This document shows, piece by piece, positions 34,035 to 42,810 of a stretch of DNA of 64,000 bases (within the stretch, counting starts at the first letter, position 1; every line of letters begins with the position of its first letter). The translations under genes were made by a program, and so were the position numbers. The notes under the pieces are model-generated. The model did no database searches, was not told where the DNA came from, and saw nothing but the letters and a program-made list of their open reading frames with translations. Source of the stretch: CAWCDJ01 sp963796675 (GTDB lineage Bacteria > Acidobacteriota > Terriglobia > Bryobacterales > Bryobacteraceae); assembly GCA_963796675.1 (NCBI GenBank), contig CAWCMS010000016.1, positions 77,166 through 141,165 of the forward strand. Reading direction: 5' to 3'.

Positions 34035-37034
34035 GGTAATGGTACCATCACTTCTACTTCAGTTCCCTTCTCCCGGCTCGACTCGCCAGCCGCAGTTCGC
34101 CGCCCAGCCGTTCGGCGCGCTCGCGCATCCCGATCAGCCCGAAATGGCCGCCCAGCGAGCGAAAACACGTCCGTTCTGCTCGAAGCCCCGCCCGTTGTCC
34201 ACGATCCGCAGAAACAGCTTCTGCGCCTCCATGTGCAGCTTGATGACGATCCGCTTGGCCCCGGCGTGCTTCAGAGCGTTCGTCACCGCCTCCTGCGCGA
34301 TGCGCAACAGGTGCTGCTCCATCTCCTGCGGCAGTTCGCCGGTTGCGGCCCGCTGACCTCCACTTCAACATCGCACGCCCGACCCCGCCGTCCACATCCG
34401 CGTGCCCGATTCCAGCGCCGCCGCCAGGTCCTGCCCTTCCAGCACGGATCGCCCGCAGATCCATCACCGCGCGGCGCGCCTCCGTCAGGCTGTGGCGCGC
34501 CATGCGCCGCGCCATGATCCAGATACTGCTGCGCGCGGCGATCCCTCCTCGGGCATGCACATCGCCACCGCGTCGAGCTGCGACGAGATGCCGACGAAGC
34601 CCTGCGCCAGCGTATCGTGGATTTCGCGCGCCAGCCGCGCGCGCTCTTCCAGCACCAGCGCAAAGCGCGACCGGATCTGCCGCAGCCGCAGCTGGTAAAC
34701 CGCCCACGCCGCCACCGACCAGCAGCCGGCACGTCACAGCGAGCCGGAACCAGGCCGTTTCGTAAAACTGCGGCAGAACGGTCGAAGCGGATATGAAGTC
34801 TCCGACCGGCCACTCCGTCCGGCAGTTCGGCCCGTCACCGTGAAGCGGTACTGGCCGTGGCGCAGGCGTGTTGTAGTTGATCGGCCGCGGCGCGGCCCGG
34901 CGCGCACCCAGTCGCGAGTCCAGGCCGTCCAGCCGGTAGGAGTAGCGCACCTGCTCCGGCGCGCTCAGATGGATGCCGGTGTAGCGGATCTGGAGGTGGC
35001 TGGGCGTTGGGCGGCAATTCGCGGTTCGGCGTCAGGTCCGAGCGGCCGGCCGTTCGACCGTCATTTCGGCGATGTGCACGATCGGCGGCAACATGCGTCT
35101 CCTTGCGCGCGCCGGGTTGAAGACCGCCAGACCCCGCGTGGTAGCTGAACCACAGCCGCCCGTCGGCCGTGCGGTCCCCTCCGCCGCCGATGGGATAACT
35201 GGGGGAACACTGCGCGCTGCGCAGGCCGTCTTCCATCCCATAGTTGATGGGACTCCAGGCATCGTCCGCCGGCCGTCGTCGAACTCGCGCAAGCTGCTCC
35301 TTGGGGATGCGGCAGATGCCGCGCGTCGTGCTCAGCCAGAGCGAGTCGGCGTCGTCCATCACATCGGCCACGTTATCGCTCAGCAGGCCGTCTGGCGGCT
35401 TCATAATGGCGCGAAGTGGCCGTCGCGCAAGGCGTCGAGGCCGCCGCCGAAGGTGCCAATCCAAAGCGTACCGTCGGCGATCGATATGCAACGAGCGGAT
35501 CTGGTCGCTCGAAAGCCCGTCGGCCGTGGTGTACTGCCGCCGATCGAATCGCCCTGAATGCGCCACAGTCCCTTGCCGAAAGCTGCCGGCCCAAAGCACG
35601 CCGTCACGGCCGAAACTCAGCGTCACGGTGGAGTCTGCGAGAACCGGCGCGCCCGGTACCACCACCTTCGTGCGCCCGTCCTTTTGCGCCAGCAGGCCTC
35701 CGGGGGTGGCCATCCACAACGTTCCGGAATCGTCTTCGAGCACGTCGAAGACGGTGAGTCGCGCCAGCGGGTCGCGAGGCACGAACGTGTGGAACTGGCC
35801 GTTGTGCACACGGACCATGCCGTTGCGCGCGCCGATCAGCAGATCGCCGTTCGAAGCTTCGTGAATTGAGAAGACTTCGTTGTTCGGCAGGCCATCCCGC
35901 GTGGTGAACACACGATGTTCCTTGCCGGAGAGCATCATCAGTCCGGCTATCGTGGAAGCCGATCCAGATCCGGCCCAGGTGATCCTGGAAGACGACGTTC
36001 GGCTCGTCGCTCGGCAGGCCTTCGCTCTTCCCGTAGGCCATGAACACGGTGTCGCGGAAGCGCGTCAGGCCGCTGTTCGAGCCCACCCAGAGATCGCCCT
36101 CGCGATCCTCGAAGATACAGCGGACAGGTTCCCGGCTGTTGTCCGCGTCGTTGAGCGCGACCCAGCGATCGCCGTTGTAGCGCGCGATTCCGAGATTGGT
36201 GCCCGCCCAGACATTGCCGTCCCGATCGATCCAAAGGGAGCGCACGACCAGGTCGGGCAGACCGTCGCTGGGGGAGAAACGGCGGATCCGCCCGTCCGGC
36301 GAGCGCTCCAGCACTCCTTTGTTTCCGCTGATCCAGAGATTCCCTTCCCGGTCGTTGACCATCGAGGAAATGATCAGGCCCTGCAGCGTGGCGGAGTCCA
36401 TGACGGTCCTGAAAACGCCTCCCGTCATCTTGACCACCGCCGTGAAGCCGGCCACCCAAAGATCGTGGTGTTCATCCTCGCGGATCACCCGGGCGGCCGT
36501 AATCGGCAGTTCCGCGCCGGGCGCGAAGTTGCTGAACTTTCCCTTTTCGAGGCGGCTGAGGTAGACGCCGGCCACGATCCAGAGCGTCCCCCCATGATCT
36601 TCGTAGAGGCCGCCGATGCTGTTGTCCGGCAGGCCGTCCTGTGTGGTGTAGGTGCGGAATCGGCCGTCGCGATACTGCACCAGTCCGTCCGCCGTGCCGA
36701 TCCACAGGGTGCCGTCCTCGGCCGCCGCGAGCGAAGTAATCGAATTCGAAGGCAGGCCGCCGCGGACCCGGTTGAACACGGCGAACTCGTAGCCGTCAAA
36801 TCGCGCCAGGCCTTCATCTGTACCGAGCCAGAGATAACCGTCGCGCGTCTGGGCAATGGCGCGGATCGTATCCTGGGGCAGGCCGTGCTCCTGTGTCCAG
36901 GTGGTGCGGCTATATTGGGTGAGGCTCTTGCGCGGGTCCAACGCCCAGGCATTGCCGCACGCCATGAGGATCAGAATTGCGACGCACACCGCGGCTGGGG
37001 CTGACCGCCCGAGGCTTCTGGCTCGTCTGTACAC
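34031..37034 (-). CDS. Propeller-type sensor histidine kinase (two-component), 3' half frameshifted
   Basis: About 1000 residues, probably from GTG 37032-37034. After a signal/anchor (AAVCVAILILMACGNAWALD), many Reg_prop propeller repeats follow, recognisable by DGYLWLGTDEGLARFDGYEF, DGTLWIGTADGLVQYRDGRF and GNVWAGTNLGIARYNGDRW. After them come a Y_Y_Y-like domain, one membrane helix, a HisKA_3 domain (ERARLAREIHDTLAQGFVGI, with the phospho-His) and an HATPase domain (LLRIAQEAVTNALKHAGAKR, LRIVDNGRGFEQ, FGLIGMRERAERLGGELRLA). It ends KGTEVEVMVPLP at TGA 34031-34033, overlapping the regulator ATG. The frame is clean to about 35940, then broken at many places. It probably senses an extracytoplasmic ligand, possibly a glycan. 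Confidence 0.85.
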
Positions 37035-37042
37035 CGTTGATT

Positions 37043-37783
37043 TCAGTATAATCCGAGGTCCTCGAAGATCTTCTGCATGCGCCGGTAGTGGCCGCCCTTC
37101 CAGTACACCCGGCCGCACTCCGGGCAGCGCGCGAATTCCTCGTAAAGCCGGCCGGTACGCTCCGGCAGGCTGGCCGCTACATCTTCTTTGGACGCAGCGC
37201 ATAGCAGCCCGTTGCATCGCATGCATCGGGTGAACGGGCGCAGGAGCCGCCCCAGGTGGAAGCGTTTCACCACTTCGGCGAGCTGCTGCCGGGGAGCCGT
37301 CTCCCGTACGAAGCAGCCGTGGGTTACTTCGCTGCGCTTGAGCAGGCCCACGTCGCGTGTCAGCAGGGTTCTCCGCTCACCGCTCGAGATCGCAGCCAGC
37401 TCCTCGTCGGTGTAGCAGTTCCGGTAGAGGGTATCGAACCCCGCCATCCGCAGGTAGGCCGCGAGCTTGCCCAGGTGTATGTCGAGGACGAAGCGCGGTT
37501 CCCGCAACGGCTCGGGCCGCAGGCGTGTCACCTCGGCAATATCGAACGCCTCGAAGACAGGGTATACGCTGATATGGTCGCCGTCCTGCACCCGCCAATC
37601 GAAACCGCGCGACACGCCGTTGACCAGCACCAGATCGACCTCGGTATGCGGCACCCCGAACGATTCGATGCGGTCCTTCACACTCGCGATATCGAGAAAG
37701 TCGTAGGCGAACTCGGTGAACCGGCGCTCCGGCACCAGAAAGTCGTTCAGCTCGGCATAGAAGCGGAACCAGGCGCGGGCCAT
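37043..37783 (-). CDS. Mut7-C RNase-domain protein with N-terminal ubiquitin-like domain
   Basis: A 246-residue protein. Residues 1-85 form a ubiquitin/ThiS-like fold (ARAWFRFYAELNDFLVPERR, VDLVLVNGVSRGFDWRVQDG, HISVYPVF), as in the Mut7-C ubiquitin domain. Residues 95-245 form the Mut7-C PIN-like RNase domain: FVLDIHLGKLAAYLRMAGFD, RRTLLTRDVGLLKRSEVTHG with acidic residues, and a zinc ribbon with CMRCNGLL and CPECGRVYWKGGHY. The function is presumed to be RNA cleavage or RNA quality control; substrates are unknown. It ends 8 bases before the kinase start, so the two may be cotranscribed. Confidence 0.85.
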   Translation of the reverse strand: MARAWFRFYAELNDFLVPERRFTEFAYDFLDIASVKDRIESFGVPHTEVDLVLVNGVSRGFDWRVQDGDHISVYPVFEAFDIAEVTRLRPEPLREPRFVLDIHLGKLAAYLRMAGFDTLYRNCYTDEELAAISSGERRTLLTRDVGLLKRSEVTHGCFVRETAPRQQLAEVVKRFHLGRLLRPFTRCMRCNGLLCAASKEDVAASLPERTGRLYEEFARCPECGRVYWKGGHYRRMQKIFEDLGLY

Positions 37784-37798
37784 GGGGAACGCGGCACC

Positions 37799-39901
37799 CT
37801 AGTTGAATCCGAGGTCTTCGGGCAGCGATGCCGGAATCTCGAAAACCTTGATGCCGAACAGCAGAGTCGAAAGACTGTTCGGATCCGGAATCGTGGCGCC
37901 GTCGGCCGCCACAAAACCCGCGATCTGTTGCTGTGCATCCAGGCTGACCGCCAGCCCCGAAATCCCCGGCAGTGCGATCGTGCTGCCGCTCAGGCTGACG
38001 AACAGCACCAGGTACGGATGCGGGTTGGCCGGCAGGTCGGGAGCTACGGCGCGTGCCAGGTCGTGGCGGTAGAGCCAGGCCGAAGATTCGAGGCCGGCCG
38101 AAGCAATCAGCAGGGAGTTCGACGGATTCGGCACCGTCTGGTCGCCCCGGGCAAACTGCATGAGGATCGGACGCGCGGAAAGTCCGGCCAGGGGCGATCG
38201 CTTCAGGTGCGGCGCAAAGGAGACCGGGTCGCCCGACATACCGAGCCACTCCACGGTCTCGAAGAAATTCTGAATATCGGTCGCGCCCGCGACGGTTGTG
38301 GTTTTCACCGGTTGGCCGGGCAGCACGTAGTCTTCGTCATAGCTGCTGCCGTTGTTGAGCAACGACGGCACACGCGACTCCAAACTTTCGGTAGTCAGGC
38401 TGCGGTAAGAGGGGCTCCAGCGGGCGATATCCTCGATGGTGGCGCCGCCCACGTTGAGCGCGGCTGCCCGTATCGAAGGCTCGACCGCGGTGAACATGGT
38501 TCCGTAGATCGCCCCCAGCGACTGCCCGCCGTAGTAGATCCGCGACGGGTCGAGATCGGGCGTGCCGTCGCCATCGAGATCGAGCCCCTGGCGGATCACC
38601 CGCGCCAACTGCATGAGGTCCACCACGGTCTGCCGGAAGCAGTCGCGAGTTCCGTAGGCGATCGGCGTCACGAGCGCGCAGCCTTCTTCGGCTTCGATCA
38701 CGCCGTCGCCATTAAGGTCGACGCTGCGGCCGCCGGCGGGAAGCGTCGTGGCGTTGCCCGATTTATCGATGAACGTCACGGTGCTCTGCGAGCCGAAGCC
38801 GTGGCCCACGGCGTTGATCGCGATCACTGCGAAGCCCGCGCGGGCCAGCGTCGGCGCCACCGCCGTCGGGCCGCCGAAGCGGCTGTCTCCGAAGCCGTGG
38901 CCGAAGATCAGCACCGGGTATCCCGAGGGCGGCTTCGGTGTTGCCGGGAGCAGCGCGTTGAAGTAGACCTGGTTCGACCGCGAAGGCACCGCCAGCCCCG
39001 GCAGCGTCGGTGTGTTGCGGATCGATTGGTCATCCTCGAGGAAGCTGGGCGAGTTGTAGGAGCCGATCACCACGCGGTCCAGACCGCTCAGCAGCGTGGT
39101 GCTCAGGGGCAGGGAAAGATCCGTGAAACTCGCGGGGTTATCGCCGGTCTGCTCGTGGAGCGTCAGGGAAGCGAGATCGGCAATCGAAAACGAGCTTTGA
39201 GGCTGGGCGAGCGAGACCATCGGAGGGACGTAATCGAGAATCGCCCGCGCGTGTTCGAGCCATGCCGTCGCGCTCATGGTCGTGAATACCGAGGCGGCGA
39301 CGATCTTCTGCGGGGCGGCCGAAACGCCGGCGAGCGTCGAGGCAAGCTTGCCGCAATATCCATCGGTGCCTGACGCGCAGGCAGCGAATGCCGGATCCGC
39401 CTGGACCGCTGCGCCCGAGGCATCCTTCACGGCATCGGTAACGATGAGGGCGTAGCGCCGGTGTTGGTCGAGTACGGAAACCGGCTTCGCGTAGGCCGTA
39501 TTCGTAGAGGGATCCCAGACCACCTGGTCGGGCGCGATGTGGTCACCCGTTTGGTTGATGCCCGGCTCCTCCGCCGTCAAGTTATCGAGCGCGACGAAAA
39601 AGATGCCGTCCTTGAGCGTGGAGGGGTTGACCGCGGCGGAGAATCGGACGCGCGCCCGGGCGCGCAGGCTGAAGCCATCCAACTGGTCGAGCAGGCCGCC
39701 TTCCTGGCAGGCGGTGTAGGTGGCGAAGCAGTCCGGCACCGGCATGTTGACGCGCAGCAGGGTCTTCTGCAGAGGGTCGAAGACGGTGAGCGCATCGGAA
39801 GGAAACGGGCCGGTGGCGGGCGTCAGGGGGTCGTACAAAACAGTTGTGCCCGCGCCGAGTAGCGCGGGCGCAAGAATGGCAAGCAGCAGTAAGCGGGGCA
39901 T
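37799..39901 (-). CDS. Large secreted alpha/beta hydrolase with N-terminal Ig-like domain
   Basis: A 700-residue protein with signal peptide (RLLLLAILAPALLGAGTTVL). Residues 60-170 resemble a bacterial Ig-like domain (RARARVRFSAAVNPSTLKDG, RRYALIVTDAVKDASGAAV). The hydrolase core starts at about 310: YPVLIFGHGFGDSRFGGPTA, and the nucleophile elbow YYGGQSLGAIYGTMFTAVEP (G-Q-S-L-G). Two calcium-loop-like segments, DLNGDGVIEAEEG and DLDGDGTPDLDPSRI, lie between. Six or more Cys residues suit an exported protein. Substrate is unknown; an esterase or lipase is likely. The frame is intact. Confidence 0.75.
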   Translation of the reverse strand: MPRLLLLAILAPALLGAGTTVLYDPLTPATGPFPSDALTVFDPLQKTLLRVNMPVPDCFATYTACQEGGLLDQLDGFSLRARARVRFSAAVNPSTLKDGIFFVALDNLTAEEPGINQTGDHIAPDQVVWDPSTNTAYAKPVSVLDQHRRYALIVTDAVKDASGAAVQADPAFAACASGTDGYCGKLASTLAGVSAAPQKIVAASVFTTMSATAWLEHARAILDYVPPMVSLAQPQSSFSIADLASLTLHEQTGDNPASFTDLSLPLSTTLLSGLDRVVIGSYNSPSFLEDDQSIRNTPTLPGLAVPSRSNQVYFNALLPATPKPPSGYPVLIFGHGFGDSRFGGPTAVAPTLARAGFAVIAINAVGHGFGSQSTVTFIDKSGNATTLPAGGRSVDLNGDGVIEAEEGCALVTPIAYGTRDCFRQTVVDLMQLARVIRQGLDLDGDGTPDLDPSRIYYGGQSLGAIYGTMFTAVEPSIRAAALNVGGATIEDIARWSPSYRSLTTESLESRVPSLLNNGSSYDEDYVLPGQPVKTTTVAGATDIQNFFETVEWLGMSGDPVSFAPHLKRSPLAGLSARPILMQFARGDQTVPNPSNSLLIASAGLESSAWLYRHDLARAVAPDLPANPHPYLVLFVSLSGSTIALPGISGLAVSLDAQQQIAGFVAADGATIPDPNSLSTLLFGIKVFEIPASLPEDLGFN

Positions 39902-39943
39902 CGGGCCTCAGTAGTCGATCATACCGTGCGGAGGCCCGGACGA

Positions 39944-40777
39944 TTAGGTTTTCTTGGTCTTGCGGAGCTTGGCAAGTTTCGCCGCGGCGTCCTTGGTCTC
40001 CTTACCTGCCGGCGCCCACTGCAGCGCCTCGTCGACCTCTTCGGTCAGGATGTTCATGCGATTTGGCTCGTCGAGCTTCTTGGGGGTGTAGAGATCCGTC
40101 AGGTCGAGCATCACCTTGGCAATTTCCAGCCCGAAAGCCGGTTTCGCGACCGTGACCTTAGGAGCTTTGAAGATTTCGAGCGCCTTGGCCGTATCTTCCC
40201 CTGCGCCCGCAGCACGTGTCATGCTCATCAGAACGCCGCGCTGGATCATCTCTTTCTGCAGGCTGTCGATTTCGGCGTCGGGCAGGAGCATCCCTTTCGC
40301 CACGCGCTGCAGCGAAACCGGCTGCGCAGCCGAGCCGCTCGGGTAGGCGATTTCGAGGAGGATCGGATCCGCCGGATTCGATTTCAGAAACTCGTGTACT
40401 AACTCGGCGGTCTGCATGGCGGTGCTGCTGGCCTCGCTGCGGAAAAGGTTCACCTGCCGCCGGAACGGCGTCGGGTTGGCGCGGTTCACTTGGGCGCCGG
40501 CCTCGAAGTCATCGGCCAGGTCGACGTAGGCCTTGGCAATTCCGGAGGTCACGATGATCGCGAGCGGGCGCGAGCGCACCGCGAAATCGGAAGTGCCTTT
40601 TGCAAGTTGCGCCAGATCGTCATCGGCTTTGACGAAATCGCCCGCCCCGTAGGTTGTTTTGGCGGCGGACCAGAGGAATTCGGGAGTGCCCGGTTGCGGC
40701 GGCGTCGGGCCGGAATTGCAACCGGCCGATAAGAAGAGAATGCCTATAACCGCCGGCAGCGTGCAGGTGCGTAGCAT
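39944..40777 (-). CDS. Lipoprotein, TPR-like helical, unknown function
   Basis: A 277-residue protein with lipobox AVIGILFLSAGCNSGPTPPQ (lipid Cys at 20). The rest is mostly helical with TPR-like spacing (FLWSAAKTTYGAGDFVKADD, DLAQLAKGTSDFAVRSRPLA), ending in a Lys-rich tail (DAAAKLAKLRKTKKT). No enzymatic motif is visible. It lies downstream of a cytochrome gene and upstream of the hydrolase on the same strand, with moderate gaps. Confidence 0.65.
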   Translation of the reverse strand: MLRTCTLPAVIGILFLSAGCNSGPTPPQPGTPEFLWSAAKTTYGAGDFVKADDDLAQLAKGTSDFAVRSRPLAIIVTSGIAKAYVDLADDFEAGAQVNRANPTPFRRQVNLFRSEASSTAMQTAELVHEFLKSNPADPILLEIAYPSGSAAQPVSLQRVAKGMLLPDAEIDSLQKEMIQRGVLMSMTRAAGAGEDTAKALEIFKAPKVTVAKPAFGLEIAKVMLDLTDLYTPKKLDEPNRMNILTEEVDEALQWAPAGKETKDAAAKLAKLRKTKKT

Positions 40778-40850
40778 GACTTGACCACCTTTCAGCTATC
40801 TCTATCACACACCACCGGCGGCCGCAAGGGTATTCAGGCCTGTTGCTCCG

Positions 40851-41339
40851 CTAAGGAATGTCGTCTGGATCGATTTTCCCGTGTAATCCTGCGCCCGCGT
40901 AGCGGATGTAGGCGATAAGGTCCGCCATCTGTTCCTGCGTCCATTTCTTCTGGCTGGGCGGATGTTTCCACGCGCTGTTAGGCGCGTAGGAGACGTCGGT
41001 CTTGGGGACCTTGTGCGATTCCGGAGGCATCTTCGAAAGGTCGAACACCTCGACGGTGTCGCCGGTGGTGGCGCCGGTCATTGACGGAAAGGTGCCGCCG
41101 CCCTTGATCGTTGCTATCTGGACATACTGCGTCGCCGTGGAGCGAATCGCCATGGCGATCGCCACCGGAGTCAGCCTTGCGTCGACCTTGAGATCCGGCC
41201 CGACCGCCGTACCCTTACCTTTCAGCGCGTGACAATTCACGCAGCCGTTTGTGGCATCCGTGAAGATCGCTTCCCCGCGGTCGATCTGCGTCGGCTGCGT
41301 GGCAGTCTGGGCGAACAACAATAACAACGGCCAAAACAT
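40851..41339 (-). CDS. Secreted monoheme cytochrome c
   Basis: About 162 residues. I choose ATG 41337-41339, which follows AAGGAGGAACCT, a strong ribosome binding site, and gives the signal peptide MFWPLLLLFAQTATQ; a longer frame upstream has no good site. The heme site is CVNCH in IFTDATNGCVNCHALKGKGT, and Met ligands are possible in the C-terminal part (LSKMPPESHKVPKTDVS). A C-terminal helix QEQMADLIAYIRYAG matches class I cytochrome c. It is probably a soluble periplasmic electron carrier. Confidence 0.85.
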   Translation of the reverse strand: MFWPLLLLFAQTATQPTQIDRGEAIFTDATNGCVNCHALKGKGTAVGPDLKVDARLTPVAIAMAIRSTATQYVQIATIKGGGTFPSMTGATTGDTVEVFDLSKMPPESHKVPKTDVSYAPNSAWKHPPSQKKWTQEQMADLIAYIRYAGAGLHGKIDPDDIP

Positions 41340-41606
41340 AGGTTCCTCCTTGCCTCGCGGCAATTACCAGACCCTGTACTCCGAAATGAGAATAACGCAA
41401 GGCAGGGCGGGACGCAATGAGTAGTCGAGGTGGCGCGGGCCTCGAGGCCGGCGCAAATTATCCCCCAGCCATGAGACTGCCGCCCGCGCAACAGCGCGCA
41501 TAAACACTTCCGAGGTTTCGCATGGGTCCGCGTGCCGCCTGCCAATGCTGGTTTAACAAAACTTAAAGATACATTCGCCTCGGACTGTCGTCTACTAAAA
41601 GAAAAA

Positions 41607-42779
41607 ATGAGACTTACGACCATCGCTTTGGGAATACTCCTGCTGACAGCCGGGTGGCTGGCGGGCCAATCCCGGTCGTTTGTCGGGACCGTCACCGGAA
41701 TCAAGGCCGAAACGGCCGAAATCGAGGTCAAGCCCGACAACGCTCCTCCCGTGGTGGCGAAATTCACGCCGGATAGCATCGCGCAGCGCGTCGCGCCCGG
41801 CGAGACGGACCTCAAGAAGGCCGCCGCGATCCAGGTGACCGAGGTGGCAACCGGCGACCGCGTTCTGGTGACGCTCGAGGCCGGGACGGCGAACGTCCGC
41901 CGGATCATCGTCATGTCGGCCAATGACATCGCCCGGAAGAACGAAGCCGACCGGCTCGAGTGGCAGAAGCGCGGCGTGACCGGCATCGTGGCTTCGAAGA
42001 CCGCTACCCAGATCACCGTCAAAATGCGGTCCATGACCGGAGAGAACCAGGCCGTTGTCACCGTGACCCGGCAGACCAGTTTCAAGCGCTACGCGCCCGA
42101 TTCGGTGAAGTTTGCCGACGCCCGCGCCAGCGAACTCGCGGAAGTCTCAGTGGGCGATCAGCTTCGCGCCCGCGGCCAGAAGAGCGAAGACGGCCTGAAG
42201 GTGACCGCCGAAGAGATCGTGTTCGGAACGTTCCTGGCAAAGGGCGGCATCGTCAGTGTGGTGAATCCCGAGACGAAAGAGATCACCATCAAAGAACTCG
42301 GCACGGGCAAGACCCTGACCGTGCGGCTGACATCCGACACGCAGCTCAAGCGCATGCCCGACCTTGGCGCGATGATGGCGGGTGGCCGACCGGGCGCCGG
42401 GGCTCCCACCGGTGGTCCTCCGGCAGGAGGCAGACCCGGAATGTCCGGCTCACCTTCGGGAATGCCGGGCCGTTCGGGCGGCATGGACCTTTCGCAGATG
42501 CTGGACCGCATGCCGGCCGCGAACCTGGACAGCGTGAAAACGGGCGAGACCATCGTGGTCTCCAGCACCAGGGGGGCCAAGGACAACGAACTGACCGCCA
42601 TCATGATCCTATCGAACGCCGACTTCCTGATCCGGATGGCGACCGCCTCTTCCGCCGGCCGGGGCGCCTCGGGAACCGGCAACGGAGGACTGTCCGGCGG
42701 CATGGGCATGGGCGGAATGGGAATGGGCGGCGGCGGGCTGGACCTCGGCAGTATGGGGTTCGGCGGCATCATGCAGTAG
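41607..42779 (+). CDS. Exported DUF5666-like protein with Gly/Met-rich regions
   Basis: A 390-residue protein from ATG 41607 (signal peptide RLTTIALGILLLTAGWLAGQ); a longer open frame upstream lacks a reason to be used. It has three OB-like or DUF5666-like beta units (VGTVTGIKAETAEIEVKPDN, VTGIVASKTATQITVKMRSM, GGIVSVVNPETKEITIKELG). Two low-complexity segments follow, GGRPGAGAPTGGPPAGGRPG and, at the C-terminus, GGMGMGGMGMGGGG with GSMGFGGIMQ. The next gene, a TonB-type receptor, starts 31 bases later and carries a similar Gly/Met/Pro-rich stretch. The pair is probably an operon whose products meet at the outer membrane. Confidence 0.65.
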   Translation: MRLTTIALGILLLTAGWLAGQSRSFVGTVTGIKAETAEIEVKPDNAPPVVAKFTPDSIAQRVAPGETDLKKAAAIQVTEVATGDRVLVTLEAGTANVRRIIVMSANDIARKNEADRLEWQKRGVTGIVASKTATQITVKMRSMTGENQAVVTVTRQTSFKRYAPDSVKFADARASELAEVSVGDQLRARGQKSEDGLKVTAEEIVFGTFLAKGGIVSVVNPETKEITIKELGTGKTLTVRLTSDTQLKRMPDLGAMMAGGRPGAGAPTGGPPAGGRPGMSGSPSGMPGRSGGMDLSQMLDRMPAANLDSVKTGETIVVSSTRGAKDNELTAIMILSNADFLIRMATASSAGRGASGTGNGGLSGGMGMGGMGMGGGGLDLGSMGFGGIMQ

Positions 42780-42810
42780 ATCGAGCGGAACCAAATCGGA
42801 GAACAATTCA

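Noticed and set aside
37256..39373. 705-codon plus-strand ORF antisense to the Mut7-C and hydrolase genes
   Set aside because: Shadow of two real genes; it crosses their boundary and shows no recognisable domain.
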